Assembly (NCBI RefSeq): GCF_030440595.1
Contig: NZ_CP047452.1
Span: 2,294,001-2,358,000, forward strand
Length of the DNA stretch: 64,000 nucleotides
From: Corynebacterium glucuronolyticum DSM 44120
Lineage (GTDB): Bacteria > Actinomycetota > Actinomycetes > Mycobacteriales > Mycobacteriaceae
Reading direction: 5' to 3'
Every line of letters begins with the position of its first letter. Position 1 is the stretch's first letter. The notes below the pieces were generated by a model. That model was not told the DNA's origin. It searched no databases and saw only the letters and a list, made by a program, of their open reading frames with translations. Positions 54,981-64,000 of the stretch are shown piece by piece. A program made the translations under genes and the position numbers.

Positions 54981-56489
54981 TTAGTGGGCTGAATCGTAGT
55001 CACTGCCAACGAGCGGCAGTGGGTACGTACCGGCCTTCATCGCACGCACCAAATCGGCATTATTATTTCCTTCCGGCAGGCCAAGCGGGTAATCGCCATC
55101 AAAGCATGCGCAGCACATCGTGGTCGCATCCTGCTCCGTCGCCTCCACCATCGCGTCCACTGAAATGTAGGCCAGGGAATCCGCGCCGATGGCCTGGCAC
55201 ACGGCCTCCACCATCTGCTCCGGCCGCGATGAATCCACCGCATTAGCGATGAGCTCACCCGGCGACGCGAAATCGATGCCGTAGAAGCAGGGCCATTTCA
55301 CCGGCGGGCTGGCGATGCGGACGTGGACTTCGGCGGCCCCCGCCTCACGGAGCATTCTAATGAGCGCACGCTGGGTGTTTCCCCGCACAATCGAATCGTC
55401 GACAACAACCAGACGCTTGCCCCGAATCTGATCCTTCAACGGATTCAGCTTCAACCGGATACCCAACTGTCGCAGCATCTGCGTCGGTTGAATAAACGTC
55501 CGCCCCACATAGGCGTTTTTCACCAGGCCGGTCCCGTACGGTAGCCCCGAACCTTGCGCATAGCCGACGGCCGCGGGCGTTCCGGAATCCGGGACGGGAA
55601 TGACAAGGTCACCGTCTGCTGGGGCTTCTTTTGCTAGTCGACGCCCAATTTCCACGCGTGTCGTATTAACCGACCGTCCCCGCAGGTCAGAGTCCGGACG
55701 CGCCAGGTACACGTACTCGAAGATGCAGCCCTTACGCTCCGGCTCCACAAAACGCATCGACGACACACCGGAATCGTTAATCACCACCAACTCGCCCGGA
55801 TCGATCTCGCGCACAAACGACGCACCAACGATATCCAAAGCACACGTCTCCGAAGAGACAACCCAGCCGCGATCCAGGCGGCCAAGGCACAGCGGACGCA
55901 CGCCGTTGCGGTCGCGGGCGGCGTAGATGTTGTGACCATCCGTAAACACCAAGCAGAATGCGCCCTCTAGCGTGGGTAATAAGTCCAAAGCGGACTGGAG
56001 GACGGTGGTGTCGGAGGTGGCACCGTCGGCAAGCAAAGCACAGGTGACCTCAGAGTCCGAGGGGTAACCGTCCGCAGGAACAACCCCCCTCTCGCGGGCC
56101 AGCTTCATGAGCTGCAAATGGTTAATCAGATTGCCGTTATGGGCAAGGGCAACATCCGTATCCGCCGGCGTTGTGCGGAAAATCGGCTGCGAATTCTCCC
56201 ACTTCACACCCCCCGCCGTGGAGTAACGGGTATGGCCAATCGCCAAATGCCCCTGGAGAGCCTGCAAAGACTGTTCATCGAAAACCTGGCTGACCAGGCC
56301 CAAGTCTTTGAAAACGACGACCTGCTCACCATCCCCCACAGCAATACCGGCAGCTTCCTGGCCACGGTGCTGGAGGGCGAACAAACCATAGTACGTAATT
56401 TTTGCTACATCCTCGCCCGGAGCCCACACGCCGAAGACACCGCATTCGTCGTGGGCCTGATCGTCGAGAATTGGGTTATTCGATACCAC
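54981..56489 (-). CDS. purF: Amidophosphoribosyltransferase
   Basis: A 502-residue enzyme for the first step of purine synthesis. A short propeptide ends before Cys16 ('HDECGVFGVW'), the Ntn glutaminase nucleophile. The PRPP loop 'VVVDDSIVRGNTQ' is near residue 370. Cysteines placed as in the B. subtilis enzyme, 'RKGCIFEY', 'WPCFYGIDF' and 'CCACFDGDYP', suggest a 4Fe-4S cluster. Operon purF-purM on the minus strand. Confidence 0.97.
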   Translation of the reverse strand: MVSNNPILDDQAHDECGVFGVWAPGEDVAKITYYGLFALQHRGQEAAGIAVGDGEQVVVFKDLGLVSQVFDEQSLQALQGHLAIGHTRYSTAGGVKWENSQPIFRTTPADTDVALAHNGNLINHLQLMKLARERGVVPADGYPSDSEVTCALLADGATSDTTVLQSALDLLPTLEGAFCLVFTDGHNIYAARDRNGVRPLCLGRLDRGWVVSSETCALDIVGASFVREIDPGELVVINDSGVSSMRFVEPERKGCIFEYVYLARPDSDLRGRSVNTTRVEIGRRLAKEAPADGDLVIPVPDSGTPAAVGYAQGSGLPYGTGLVKNAYVGRTFIQPTQMLRQLGIRLKLNPLKDQIRGKRLVVVDDSIVRGNTQRALIRMLREAGAAEVHVRIASPPVKWPCFYGIDFASPGELIANAVDSSRPEQMVEAVCQAIGADSLAYISVDAMVEATEQDATTMCCACFDGDYPLGLPEGNNNADLVRAMKAGTYPLPLVGSDYDSAH

Positions 56490-56506
56490 GACCCCCAGAG
56501 TAGTAG

Positions 56507-57196
56507 CTACAAGGCCACCTCACCAAAGAGATAACCCAGTCCGTAGGTAATAGACATCGCCAACGCACCCCCCACAATGAGGCGCACAACCGACCGCGTC
56601 GCCGACCCCTCCGACAACGCCGCCGAAATCCCACCCGTCACCATGAGGGCAAGGACGGTGGACACAAGGGTGATGCCGCCGCGCCAGCCGGCTGGAGCAA
56701 GCACCACCGCCACCAAGGGGAATACGCTGCCAAGCAGGAACGATACTGCAGAACTGAATGCCGCAATCCAGGGGTTGGTGAGCTCCGTGGAATCAACATT
56801 GTGGTGCACCATGAGATGCGCGTGCAAAAGATCCCCCGCAGCAAGCTCATCCGCCGCCACGCGTGCGGTCTCCGGGTGGAGGCCACGCTTCTGCAACGTC
56901 GACACGATGTCCGCCTTCAGATCGTGCGGGGTCTCGCGGACTTCCTCCGCGTGTTGGGCGATCATGGCGCGCTCGGTGTCGCGCTGGGCGGACACGGACA
57001 CATACTCACCGAGAGCCATAGACACGGCACCTGCGGTTACGGCTGCCATTCCGGCGGTGGCGATCTCACCGAGGGCAGCGCCGGTGGCGGCGACGCCCAT
57101 GACGACGCCGGCTGTGGAGATGATGCCGTCGTTCGCGCCAAGCACCCCGGCGCGCAGCCAGTTCAGCTTGGCGGCAATTGATTGTTCTTCACCCAT
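56507..57196 (-). CDS. VIT1/CCC1-family iron/manganese transporter
   Basis: A 229-residue protein with five helices. 'WLRAGVLGANDGIISTAGVVMG' region (residues 13-34) and 'GAVSMALGEYVSVSAQRDTE' (near 56-75) are VIT family signatures; the cytoplasmic helix between TM2 and TM3 has several Glu and His residues for metal binding. Such proteins export or store Fe2+/Mn2+. ATG 57194-57196 lies 7 nt after TAATGT. A DtxR-like box is centred about 47 nt upstream, implying iron control. Confidence 0.87.
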   Translation of the reverse strand: MGEEQSIAAKLNWLRAGVLGANDGIISTAGVVMGVAATGAALGEIATAGMAAVTAGAVSMALGEYVSVSAQRDTERAMIAQHAEEVRETPHDLKADIVSTLQKRGLHPETARVAADELAAGDLLHAHLMVHHNVDSTELTNPWIAAFSSAVSFLLGSVFPLVAVVLAPAGWRGGITLVSTVLALMVTGGISAALSEGSATRSVVRLIVGGALAMSITYGLGYLFGEVAL

Positions 57197-57233
57197 GGGC
57201 GCAACATTAACGCAGCTCACAGACTTTTTCACG

Positions 57234-57252
57234 CTAGGTTAAGCTAACCTAG
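57234..57252. promoter_or_regulatory. DtxR-like iron box upstream of the VIT1-type gene
   Basis: CTAGGTTAAGCTAACCTAG is a near-perfect palindrome (arms extend to 57232-57254) and matches the TTAGGTTAGCCTAACCTAA DtxR consensus at 15 of 19 positions by eye. Confidence 0.8.
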
Positions 57253-57254
57253 CG

Positions 57255-57626
57255 CTAAATTGGGAGATGCATACCTACTTCAGCGGCCCGGTTGCCGGAG
57301 GCGGAAATCTCCCCCGTGGCGAGGCCGTCGGCAAAGGTTTGCAGGCCAAGGGCACACCGCAGCCACACCAGGGGAGACATCTCCACCACGTTGGGCGGTG
57401 TGCCCCGCGTGTGACGGGGTCCCTCGATGCACTGCACGGCGGCATATGGGGGCACCCGCAGTTCCACGGAGTGGCCGGGGGCGCGGACACCGATCTCCCC
57501 CACCGAGAGCTTTACGGCCTCCTTGAGGAGTTTCCGCTCGGGTTTGGGGGTGGTGTCGGGGTGCTCGGCGTAGGAGCGGACCCGTTCGAGGGCGGCGCGT
57601 GCGTTGTCAAGGGATGACTCGGTCAT
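57255..57626 (-). CDS. Sterol-carrier-like (SCP_3) small protein
   Basis: A 123-residue protein with the pattern of the bacterial SCP-orthologue family: an N-terminal helix, 'LRVPPYAAVQCIEGPRHTRGTPPNVVEM' region (near 57-84) and a C-terminal 'LATGEISASGNRA', which is the usual SCP2-type C-terminal motif. Role unknown; lipid binding is inferred. It overlaps the HNH gene upstream by 4 nt. In C. glutamicum a similar gene follows purF. Confidence 0.78.
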   Translation of the reverse strand: MTESSLDNARAALERVRSYAEHPDTTPKPERKLLKEAVKLSVGEIGVRAPGHSVELRVPPYAAVQCIEGPRHTRGTPPNVVEMSPLVWLRCALGLQTFADGLATGEISASGNRAAEVGMHLPI

Positions 57627-58807
57627 TCCTTCAGTTTAGGTTCTCCCCCATTTTGAAATTGTTTCTCCTGTTCATCCCCGTTTTCTGCGTTAAGGATCCG
57701 GCGGGCGATGGCGTTGCCGGAGTAGTCGGTGGCAGGCAGCTGGTTGTATAGGGTTGCGCCGCCCTCCGGGGGAATCCAGCCAGCGTGGCCGTTGTCGTCA
57801 CGGATGTGGCGGCCGTTTTTCACCTTGTCAGGATCGTCGTCGTTTTGCCGGTTGTGGTTCACACACGTGCCGATGATCTCGACTGCGTTCGTCTTGCCGC
57901 CGTCCTTGTAGGAAATGGTGTGGTGCATCTCGAAATGGGAGGCCAGTTGGGTGCATCCCGGGTGCGCGCAGAAGATCTGATCAATGGTGATCGCTTGGCG
58001 CAGCATCAGGGAGGCAAACCGGTCGTTTTCCAACTCGTAGCACTCCCCGATATGGTTCGTGCCGTCGTAGATAACGACCCAGCCATATGGGGACAGCCGG
58101 GTTTGGGCTGCCTCCTTTCCGATGATGATCTCCCCGTCAGTTGTCGCATACTTGCCGTCGCCGATGTACTTCGTGCCGGGAATCGCCAGAATAAAGGCAG
58201 GCCCCAGCGTCCGCTCGAAGGAACCGGAAACATCGGGGAGACCGGACGACGCGGCGTCGATAAGCTGCTCCAAACCGGAACCCAACACCACCGACTCGTC
58301 CGCACCCGGCGGCGCCACGCTGAGCTGCTTCATGCGGGCGATGAACTTCTCCATGACCGGCGGTTTCAACCGCACGTGGGCGTGCTTCATGCCCTGCCCG
58401 TCGGCCACCTTCGACACCGTCACCGAGGAGCTTGTCGACGGCTGCCGCATCTCCTTCGCCAGTTGCGCCGCCCTCGCCTTCAGCTCCTGCCAGGTCACAC
58501 CACCCGCAATCGATACCAACCGGGCGCGCAACCCCTCACGCTCCTCCTTCGCCACGTTATTCATCGCCTTAGAGATCAACACCAACTTCGCCACGGAGAG
58601 CTTCTCCGCCTCAGCCAGCACCTCCGGGTCAGAAAACCGACCCCAATTCTTCGCTGCATGCTCCCACTCGCGCACCATCTCCTCAGACAGCCCGTACAGG
58701 CGGGACCACTCGCGGGCCAAATCCGGATGAGTCTTGCGGGCCCGCCACACCTCACGGAGAAGTTCCGGACCCTGAAATGCAGATACAATCTTGTTTATTC
58801 GCTTCAT
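57623..58807 (-). CDS. DUF222/13E12-type HNH endonuclease
   Basis: A 394-residue member of the actinobacterial 13E12 repeat family, which exists in many copies per genome. Residues 1-230 are DUF222-like and mostly helical; the HNH domain near residues 275-330 has 'CAHPGCTQ', 'FEMHHTISYKDGG' and 'CVNHNRQN', with zinc cysteines and the catalytic His pair. Biological role is not established. ATG 58805-58807 is the likely start. Its stop overlaps the SCP-like gene. Confidence 0.87.
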   Translation of the reverse strand: MKRINKIVSAFQGPELLREVWRARKTHPDLAREWSRLYGLSEEMVREWEHAAKNWGRFSDPEVLAEAEKLSVAKLVLISKAMNNVAKEEREGLRARLVSIAGGVTWQELKARAAQLAKEMRQPSTSSSVTVSKVADGQGMKHAHVRLKPPVMEKFIARMKQLSVAPPGADESVVLGSGLEQLIDAASSGLPDVSGSFERTLGPAFILAIPGTKYIGDGKYATTDGEIIIGKEAAQTRLSPYGWVVIYDGTNHIGECYELENDRFASLMLRQAITIDQIFCAHPGCTQLASHFEMHHTISYKDGGKTNAVEIIGTCVNHNRQNDDDPDKVKNGRHIRDDNGHAGWIPPEGGATLYNQLPATDYSGNAIARRILNAENGDEQEKQFQNGGEPKLKE

Positions 58808-58923
58808 ACCCCGGACGATAAAGTCGAAAAACCCCGCGCAACAGGCACACAACCAGAACTGTGGATAACTGTCAAAGATCAGAAAAACCGCCCCGAAAGT
58901 TATTCACAACCACCTACCGCCAC

Positions 58924-61206
58924 CTATCGACGCCGCAACGCCACCCGAGCCACATCCCGCACATCCACATAACAATTCGTCACCGCAAGACCCACCGCCG
59001 GCAAGTCCGCCACCTCCCCATAACACAACCACCACTTCTCATGCGACGGCTGGAATTTACGCTTAAACGCAGCTAGAGAACGAAAACCGTACCAAGGCTC
59101 CAACAGGGCACCCAGCCGATCCAACAAACTATCCACCGCCGACGACTCCCCCGGTGCCGAATGCGCCAACGGGGCACCCGACAAACTAATCCAGGACAGG
59201 CCATCCGCATGGGCGCGGCGGGCGGTCTCGGCGATGAGGAACTCCACCACCGGGCGGAAACCCTCCGTATCCCGGCGCATGAGGTCCAAAACCCAGCCAC
59301 CGGGAGCCGGCAGCCAACTGGTCACACCGTGGACCCGGCCCGCGTCGTCAAGCGCCACCATAAGCCGGACACGAGGATCGGCGAGGGTCTCCACCCCACC
59401 GAGGGTGAAACCCATCTCCGGCAGCGACTTCTCCGACACCCACTCCTCCGAGAGGGCGCGGATGCGCTGGTGGGTCAGCGGATCGAAATCGTCCCACCTC
59501 CCCCACACGGAGCGGATATGCTCCTTGACCGCGCGGTTTGTCGCAGTTCTGACATCCTGGAACTTCTTGCCTCGGAAAGATACGTCCGACACATCAATGA
59601 TCGATTCCTCGGCAACCTGGACACGGGCGCCGGGGCGAGTTTCGGCGAAGGCAGTGGGCACCGAGTACCAGGCACATTTGAGGCCCTGGCTGCGACAATA
59701 GTCCTCAAACTCGTCGGCAAGCTGCGGCGGATTGGACGAAACCGGACTACCAACAGTCACCGCAACCAGATTGTGCACCTGGTACGCAACGTAGCCAGAA
59801 TCCGTGAAAAAGAACTGATTACCCGGCCACAACGTCATATGCGACAAGTGATCGCCGAGGCCCGCATCCAAAAACGCCAGCGCACGGGCCCGATCATCAT
59901 CACCTTCCCGACGCGGCGGACAGCGCAACACCCACCACAGGCCGACGGCGAAAATAATCCAAAACACCGAGGACGCAAGCACAAACCGCCACGACGGGGC
60001 CGTCCCCAAGATGATCTCGCGGAGCATCGGCGGGAGGAAGACGAGGGGGAGGGACGGCCAACCCCCCACCCCACCCGCAAGAAACCAGAGGAGACCAGCC
60101 ACGATGGCGTCGAAAAGCACGATGCGAGCGAAGAGTAACTCACCACCCTTGACACGGAACAGGCGCGCGGTGGCGAAGAGGACGACGAGGCCGAGGATCC
60201 AGGGAACGGCAACCGACGTCACACTCACCGAGAAGAACCACGCCGGGTCCTGCGGCAATGCGTGGAAAAAGCTCGCCTCCATGACGACGATGGGGAGGGT
60301 AAACAGAAACGTGAGGACGGTACCCCACCACGCGAGGCGGCGGCCACGGAATAACCCGAAAACGAGGATGACCACGATGATTGCCGGCAAAACTGCCATG
60401 GCTGCGTTGTTGACGGACTCCTCGGAGACACAGCCCTCCACCGATTCGCACTGCGCGTACGCCTCGGCGAGATCTGCCAGCTTGCCAAGCCCCGACAGAA
60501 GCCCCGCAGAATACGGGCTGAGCGCTGCGATAAGTGGCCCCAATCCGATACCGGCAACCATGAGGGCGACGAGGACGCGCGCCTCCGAGAGCGAGCACGA
60601 GGGGCGAGAAAGGCGAAGTGGCCGATTCCAGAGCAGAATCCCCAGGCCAAGCCCAACAAACGTGGCAACGGCAACACACAGTTGAGTGAAGGTGCCGGAG
60701 TACAGGACAACCGTGATCACCGGGGCGACAATGAGCATGCGCACACGTCGGCGCCACAACACCGGAAAGCGGGCCGATCCCATCGCTGAGGCGCCGACGA
60801 TCCACATGAGCGGGCTGAGGAGTTCCTGGCCACGCAGCTCCATGCCCCACGGGGTCAGCGGGTTCACGACAGCCCACGCGATGAAGGCGCCCGCCACCCC
60901 ACCCACCACCTGGATGAGCAAAATTACAGCGACATACCAGCTAGAGCCCACTTTCCTCTCCGTGTAGGTGGTGCCGGTCAACGCGAGAGCGGTGGCGACG
61001 ATGCCGGCGGGGAGCGTCGCAAAGGTGAGGCCCGAGGTGAGGATGTCTGTGACGTTCATCGGGTCGCCCAGACTCAGCGAGCTCAATGAATCCGTGCGCG
61101 AACAAACGGCAAACAGGATCCAACCCAGCGCGACGAGTGTCCAGGTGACCGGGGCACCGCTGGCTGCGTGGGCAAGGCTTGTGACAACGAAACGTACCCT
61201 ACGCAT
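58924..61206 (-). CDS. MprF-like aminoacyl-lipid synthase (DUF2156)
   Basis: A 760-residue membrane protein with about 13 N-terminal helices (to residue 440) and a C-terminal DUF2156 acyltransferase domain, the layout of MprF/LPG synthases that transfer amino acids from aminoacyl-tRNA to lipids. 'VTSWLPAPGGWVLDLMRRD' and 'FLIAETARRAHADGLSWISLSGAPLA' regions are the tRNA-dependent catalytic part. In C. glutamicum, homologues with a neighbouring esterase make and remove alanyl-phosphatidylglycerol or alanyl-diacylglycerol. ATG 61204-61206 overlaps the esterase stop by 8 nt. The amino acid and lipid cannot be told here. Confidence 0.85.
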   Translation of the reverse strand: MRRVRFVVTSLAHAASGAPVTWTLVALGWILFAVCSRTDSLSSLSLGDPMNVTDILTSGLTFATLPAGIVATALALTGTTYTERKVGSSWYVAVILLIQVVGGVAGAFIAWAVVNPLTPWGMELRGQELLSPLMWIVGASAMGSARFPVLWRRRVRMLIVAPVITVVLYSGTFTQLCVAVATFVGLGLGILLWNRPLRLSRPSCSLSEARVLVALMVAGIGLGPLIAALSPYSAGLLSGLGKLADLAEAYAQCESVEGCVSEESVNNAAMAVLPAIIVVILVFGLFRGRRLAWWGTVLTFLFTLPIVVMEASFFHALPQDPAWFFSVSVTSVAVPWILGLVVLFATARLFRVKGGELLFARIVLFDAIVAGLLWFLAGGVGGWPSLPLVFLPPMLREIILGTAPSWRFVLASSVFWIIFAVGLWWVLRCPPRREGDDDRARALAFLDAGLGDHLSHMTLWPGNQFFFTDSGYVAYQVHNLVAVTVGSPVSSNPPQLADEFEDYCRSQGLKCAWYSVPTAFAETRPGARVQVAEESIIDVSDVSFRGKKFQDVRTATNRAVKEHIRSVWGRWDDFDPLTHQRIRALSEEWVSEKSLPEMGFTLGGVETLADPRVRLMVALDDAGRVHGVTSWLPAPGGWVLDLMRRDTEGFRPVVEFLIAETARRAHADGLSWISLSGAPLAHSAPGESSAVDSLLDRLGALLEPWYGFRSLAAFKRKFQPSHEKWWLCYGEVADLPAVGLAVTNCYVDVRDVARVALRRR

Positions 61207-62326
61207 GGTCGATGCCTCCGATTGTGGCGATGAAATCCAGGGAATCGATGAGGCCTTCCCGCCAGACGCGGAAATCGTGGCCCCCGGGCAGGACGGCAAG
61301 CGTAGCGTTCATGCCCGCTTGCTGTGCCAAGCCGTACAGCTCCTCGATGCCGGGGCGGTAGCCCCGGTCGTCTTCGCCGACGATGAAGCGGACGGGGATG
61401 CCGACGTATTTTCTGGTGTCGCCAAGCAGGTCACGGGGGTTATTCTCTCGGTAGGTTTGGGGGTCACCGCCGAAGTACTTATCGACGGTTTCTTGCTTCG
61501 TTCCTGCGAGAGGCTCGCGTTGGCCCGACATATCGATGTAGCCGCCGTAGGCGTCGGGAGCGGTCGTTGCGATCTGGAGGGCGCATGTGCCTCCGTAGCT
61601 GAGGCCACCGAGGACCCAGTGGCTGCGGTCCTCATCCACCCGGAAGAATTGGGTGATGGCCTGGGGTAATTCGTCGGAAATGTAGTCGTGGGCCCAGCCG
61701 ACGCAGAGGGGGTTACCGGTAAAGGAGCCGGTGGCGTCGACGGAGACGACGACGGGGGCCATGCCGGAATGGGTGGCCTGGAACTCGTCGAAAAGCTGTG
61801 GTGCCTGGCCCTCGTCCATCCACATGGAGGGTGAGCCGGGATTGCCGTGCATGAGGACGAGGACGGGCGGGCGTTTGCCTTCGAAATAGGCGGGTGGGAG
61901 GTAAACCTCGGCGGGGCGGCCACGGCCGAGGACGAGACTCGTGCGGACGCTCTGGCCGGGACGGACGCTGGCGAGGTCTCTGTAGGGGACGTAATCCACC
62001 CAGTTGGTGATCGCGCCAACGGTGGGGACCATTTGGAACTGGGTGTTGATGATGCCGATCGAGCCGACGACGGCGACGGCGACGAAGAGGGCGTGCACGG
62101 GGCGCCGACAAGCAGAAAGGAGAAGCAGCAGAAGCCCGCCGCCAACGGCGAGCGCCGGGGGCGCGTGGAGAGCCCAAGCAACGGCAACGACAATCCCAAT
62201 AATGAGAACGGATGCCATGGTCAGGCGGCACTTCTGCCGGGTGAGGAGGAAGAGGGCCGGCACGACGAGCGCAGCCCAAAAAAGGACCGACTGTGTGGGG
62301 CCGGTCAACTCTACTGACTCAAGCAT
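61199..62326 (-). CDS. Membrane-anchored alpha/beta-hydrolase esterase
   Basis: A 375-residue protein with three or four N-terminal helices (residues 12-90) and an extracytoplasmic esterase domain. 'LMHGNPGSPSMW' near residue 155 forms the oxyanion region; 'GGLSYGGTC' near 248 is the GxSxG nucleophile elbow; 'GGHDFRVW' near 352 gives the catalytic His. The fold is of the mycolyltransferase/esterase-D kind. Coupled to the MprF-like gene, it is probably the hydrolase that removes amino acids from lipids. ATG 62324-62326 lies 6 nt after TATATT. Confidence 0.85.
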   Translation of the reverse strand: MLESVELTGPTQSVLFWAALVVPALFLLTRQKCRLTMASVLIIGIVVAVAWALHAPPALAVGGGLLLLLLSACRRPVHALFVAVAVVGSIGIINTQFQMVPTVGAITNWVDYVPYRDLASVRPGQSVRTSLVLGRGRPAEVYLPPAYFEGKRPPVLVLMHGNPGSPSMWMDEGQAPQLFDEFQATHSGMAPVVVSVDATGSFTGNPLCVGWAHDYISDELPQAITQFFRVDEDRSHWVLGGLSYGGTCALQIATTAPDAYGGYIDMSGQREPLAGTKQETVDKYFGGDPQTYRENNPRDLLGDTRKYVGIPVRFIVGEDDRGYRPGIEELYGLAQQAGMNATLAVLPGGHDFRVWREGLIDSLDFIATIGGIDHA

Positions 62327-62579
62327 GTAGTGAATATACGCACGGCTGCGGGCGGGAGAAAAGCGGGAAAGCGGGTTCCGGGCAAACTCGTGTGGAACTT
62401 GTGGCGTTACTCCCCATTACCCACAGGGTTTTGACACGTTTTTGTGGGCTGACGTGCACGGAGTGTGTGGGTTTTGGAGATTTTTCGGTGTCGACAAACT
62501 GTTGGATAGCTACCAAGGGGATACAACTAATGGATGATGCACAGTGTCTGTCGGGCGCGGGCACGAGTCAAGGAGCATT

Positions 62580-63225
62580 ATGGCGTCGGCAACAATGACG
62601 GCCAGATTCTGCAACCTTCCCGCAGATAAGCGTGAGCACATCACGACTGCGGCGACAACGGAATTTGCGCGGCACGGCTACGAGCAGGCCGACACGAACC
62701 GAATTGCCAAGGAGGCCGATACTTCCGTCGGCGTACCTTTCAAGTATTTCCCCACGAAGGCGGACCTATTCATCTACCGGCGAGAAAGGGGGCGAAGATC
62801 ATCGAGGCGAAGACTACCCCCGGTTATGGAATCGGATGCGGGGTGCTGGAGATCGTCGGAAAGCTTGTGGATGTCATCGGCGAGACGAGCGCAAGTGAGC
62901 GGGAAGCAGTCCAGATGTACCAAGCAATGACCGCACACAGCGATCGCGCCTTTGCCAAGGAAACTGCAGCTGAGCTGGAGCGATATACACTGAAACAGTA
63001 CCTGGCGGTGCTCGAGCGAGGGCAGGAAGCGGTGAGGCACGCACTGACATCCCCGCAGAGCTCCTCACCGTATTTGTGGACAACCAGTTCATTTCGTTGC
63101 AGTACACGCTGGCGACGGCGTATTACGAGGAGCATCGCCACATGTACGTGGGAGAAATGCCCACTGAGCAGGTACTGAGCGCGACTAAGCAGCTTCTGCG
63201 GGTGCCGCTGGCACCAACCAGCTAA
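62580..63225 (+). pseudogene. Broken TetR-family regulator
   Basis: The N-terminal helix-turn-helix is recognisable ('ITTAATTEFARHGYEQADTN', 'VGVPFKYFPTKADLFIY'), starting at ATG 62580 with AAGGAGC upstream. Around 62781-62793, a run of A and G, the frame shifts; the second piece continues as 'VLEIVGKLVDVIGE...'. A second shift near 63040 leads to the last piece '...AELLTVFVDNQFISLQYTLA...' ending with TAA 63223-63225. Reassembled length is about 214 residues, normal for TetR. Two separate frameshifts support true inactivation. No target gene is obvious. Confidence 0.88.
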
Positions 63226-63350
63226 TTTTCGCACACCTGTTCCCATCATTACCTCCGCTTCCACCCCCGCTGGACCAAAAGGCCGGTATGCAGGGGCTAC
63301 CCGACCGTAGAATGAGGGCTACAAAATACCCCACGCAAAGGAAGTGCCCT

Positions 63351-64000
63351 GTGATCAGCGAAGCTCTGAAAAAACTGGTAATTAAGGAAGACCTCACCTA
63401 TGACGAGGCGTATGCCGTCATGGATGAGATCATGAGTGGGGAGTCCACCCCTACCCAGAACGCCGCCTACCTTGCAGCGCTGTCCACGAAGTCTTCCAAT
63501 GCGGAGACAATCGACGAGATCATGGGCTCCGCCGAGGCTATGCGCAACCACGCAACGCAAGTGGAGCACCCCGGCATCGAGGTGCTGGAGATTGTCGGCA
63601 CGGGTGGCGACAATGCCCATACCTTCAACATTTCCACCACCTCCGCGATGGTCGCCGCTGCCGGCGGCGTGACAGTGTGCAAGCACGGCAACGCCGCGGC
63701 GACGAGTAGGTCCGGCGCCTCCGACGTGCTGCAGGCCCTCGGCGTGAACATCCACCAGGACCCGGAGCTCGTCAACAAGCTTCTCAAGGAAGTCAACATC
63801 GCCTTCCTGTACGCCCAGCAGTACCACCAGTCCATGAAGCACGTTGCCGACCTGCGCAAGGAGCTCGGCTTCCGCACCGTTTTCAACATCCTCGGACCCC
63901 TGACGAGCCCGGCCAAGCCCGAACGCTTCGTTCTCGGCGTGTACTCGGAGTACCTCGTTGAGCCACTGGCCAAGGTCCTCTCCCACCAGGGCGTACGCCG
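63351..64000 (+). CDS. trpD: Anthranilate phosphoribosyltransferase (5' part; runs off the window)
   Basis: The first 216 codons of TrpD, which joins anthranilate to PRPP in tryptophan synthesis. '[20 protein letters not shown]' is the PRPP loop, '[18 protein letters not shown]' the anthranilate/metal region, and '[15 protein letters not shown]' a further family block. GTG 63351 is the start, with AAAGGAAG 7 nt upstream. No other trp gene precedes it, so it is either a stand-alone copy or the first gene of an operon beyond the window. Confidence 0.93.
   Translation, partial: MISEALKKLVIKEDLTYDEAYAVMDEIMSGESTPTQNAAYLAALSTKSSNAETIDEIMGSAEAMRNHATQVEHPGIEVLEIVGTGGDNAHTFNISTTSAMVAAAGGVTVCKHGNAAATSRSGASDVLQALGVNIHQDPELVNKLLKEVNIAFLYAQQYHQSMKHVADLRKELGFRTVFNILGPLTSPAKPERFVLGVYSEYLVEPLAKVLSHQGVR

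Overview
The window is a chromosomal segment of a high-G+C, mycolic-acid-type actinobacterium, almost certainly a Corynebacterium. The reasons are the gene order pduO-ramA-cysK-cysE, then the CoA-transferase, phoU/pst, mshD, pabC/ygfZ and purM/purF block, which follows the order I remember from C. glutamicum. Other support comes from mycothiol synthase, an LmeA-type lipoprotein-like protein, DUF3073 and DUF3558 proteins, a 13E12/DUF222 HNH protein, an actinobacterial insertion in the 23S rRNA gene, and likely DtxR, McbR and RamA sites. The species cannot be fixed from the sequence alone.

Left part (1-15 kb): a MauE/DsbA thiol-redox pair; phosphoglucomutase; an alanine/glycine:Na+ symporter followed by four tandem CrcB/Fluc fluoride-channel genes arranged as two pairs; a decayed GlpT/UhpT-type organophosphate transporter; a CbiMNQO cobalt ECF transporter behind a cobalamin riboswitch; a secreted lipoprotein; a decayed siderophore-type ABC ATPase; and a glycine-rich, WXG/PPE-like secreted-protein candidate overlapping a DUF3558 lipoprotein.

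Centre (15-34 kb): a complete rrn operon (16S-23S-5S, minus strand, no spacer tRNA), then a hydrogenase locus of about 12.8 kb between rrn and murA. It encodes a Tat-exported membrane-bound [NiFe] hydrogenase (small, large, cytochrome b), its protease, HypA, HypB, HypF and HypCDE. It also encodes a second set: HypA2, HypC2 and an orphan short HoxH-like large subunit that keeps the four metal-binding cysteines but lacks the C-terminal processing histidine and the N-terminal RIEGH motif. This small second module is the most unusual thing in the window.

Right part (34-64 kb): conserved housekeeping genes. These are murA (Asp at the fosfomycin-target position), mscL, cobalamin adenosyltransferase, ramA, cysteine synthesis (cysK, cysE), five tRNA genes (Phe, Asp, Asp, Glu, Lys), succinyl/acetyl-CoA transferase, a dihydrouridine synthase, phosphate uptake (pstSCAB, phoU), mycothiol synthesis, de novo purine synthesis (purF, purM), a VIT1-type iron exporter behind a DtxR-like box, an aminoacyl-lipid synthase/esterase pair, a broken TetR regulator, and the 5' part of trpD.

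Common threads: cobalt uptake, cobalamin adenosylation and B12 sensing go together; nickel and iron chemistry go together in the hydrogenase block. Many genes start exactly 6-8 nt after a TAnnnT hexamer, which suggests widespread leaderless transcription and was used here to choose several start codons. Three disrupted genes (transporter, ABC ATPase, TetR) point to ongoing gene loss.
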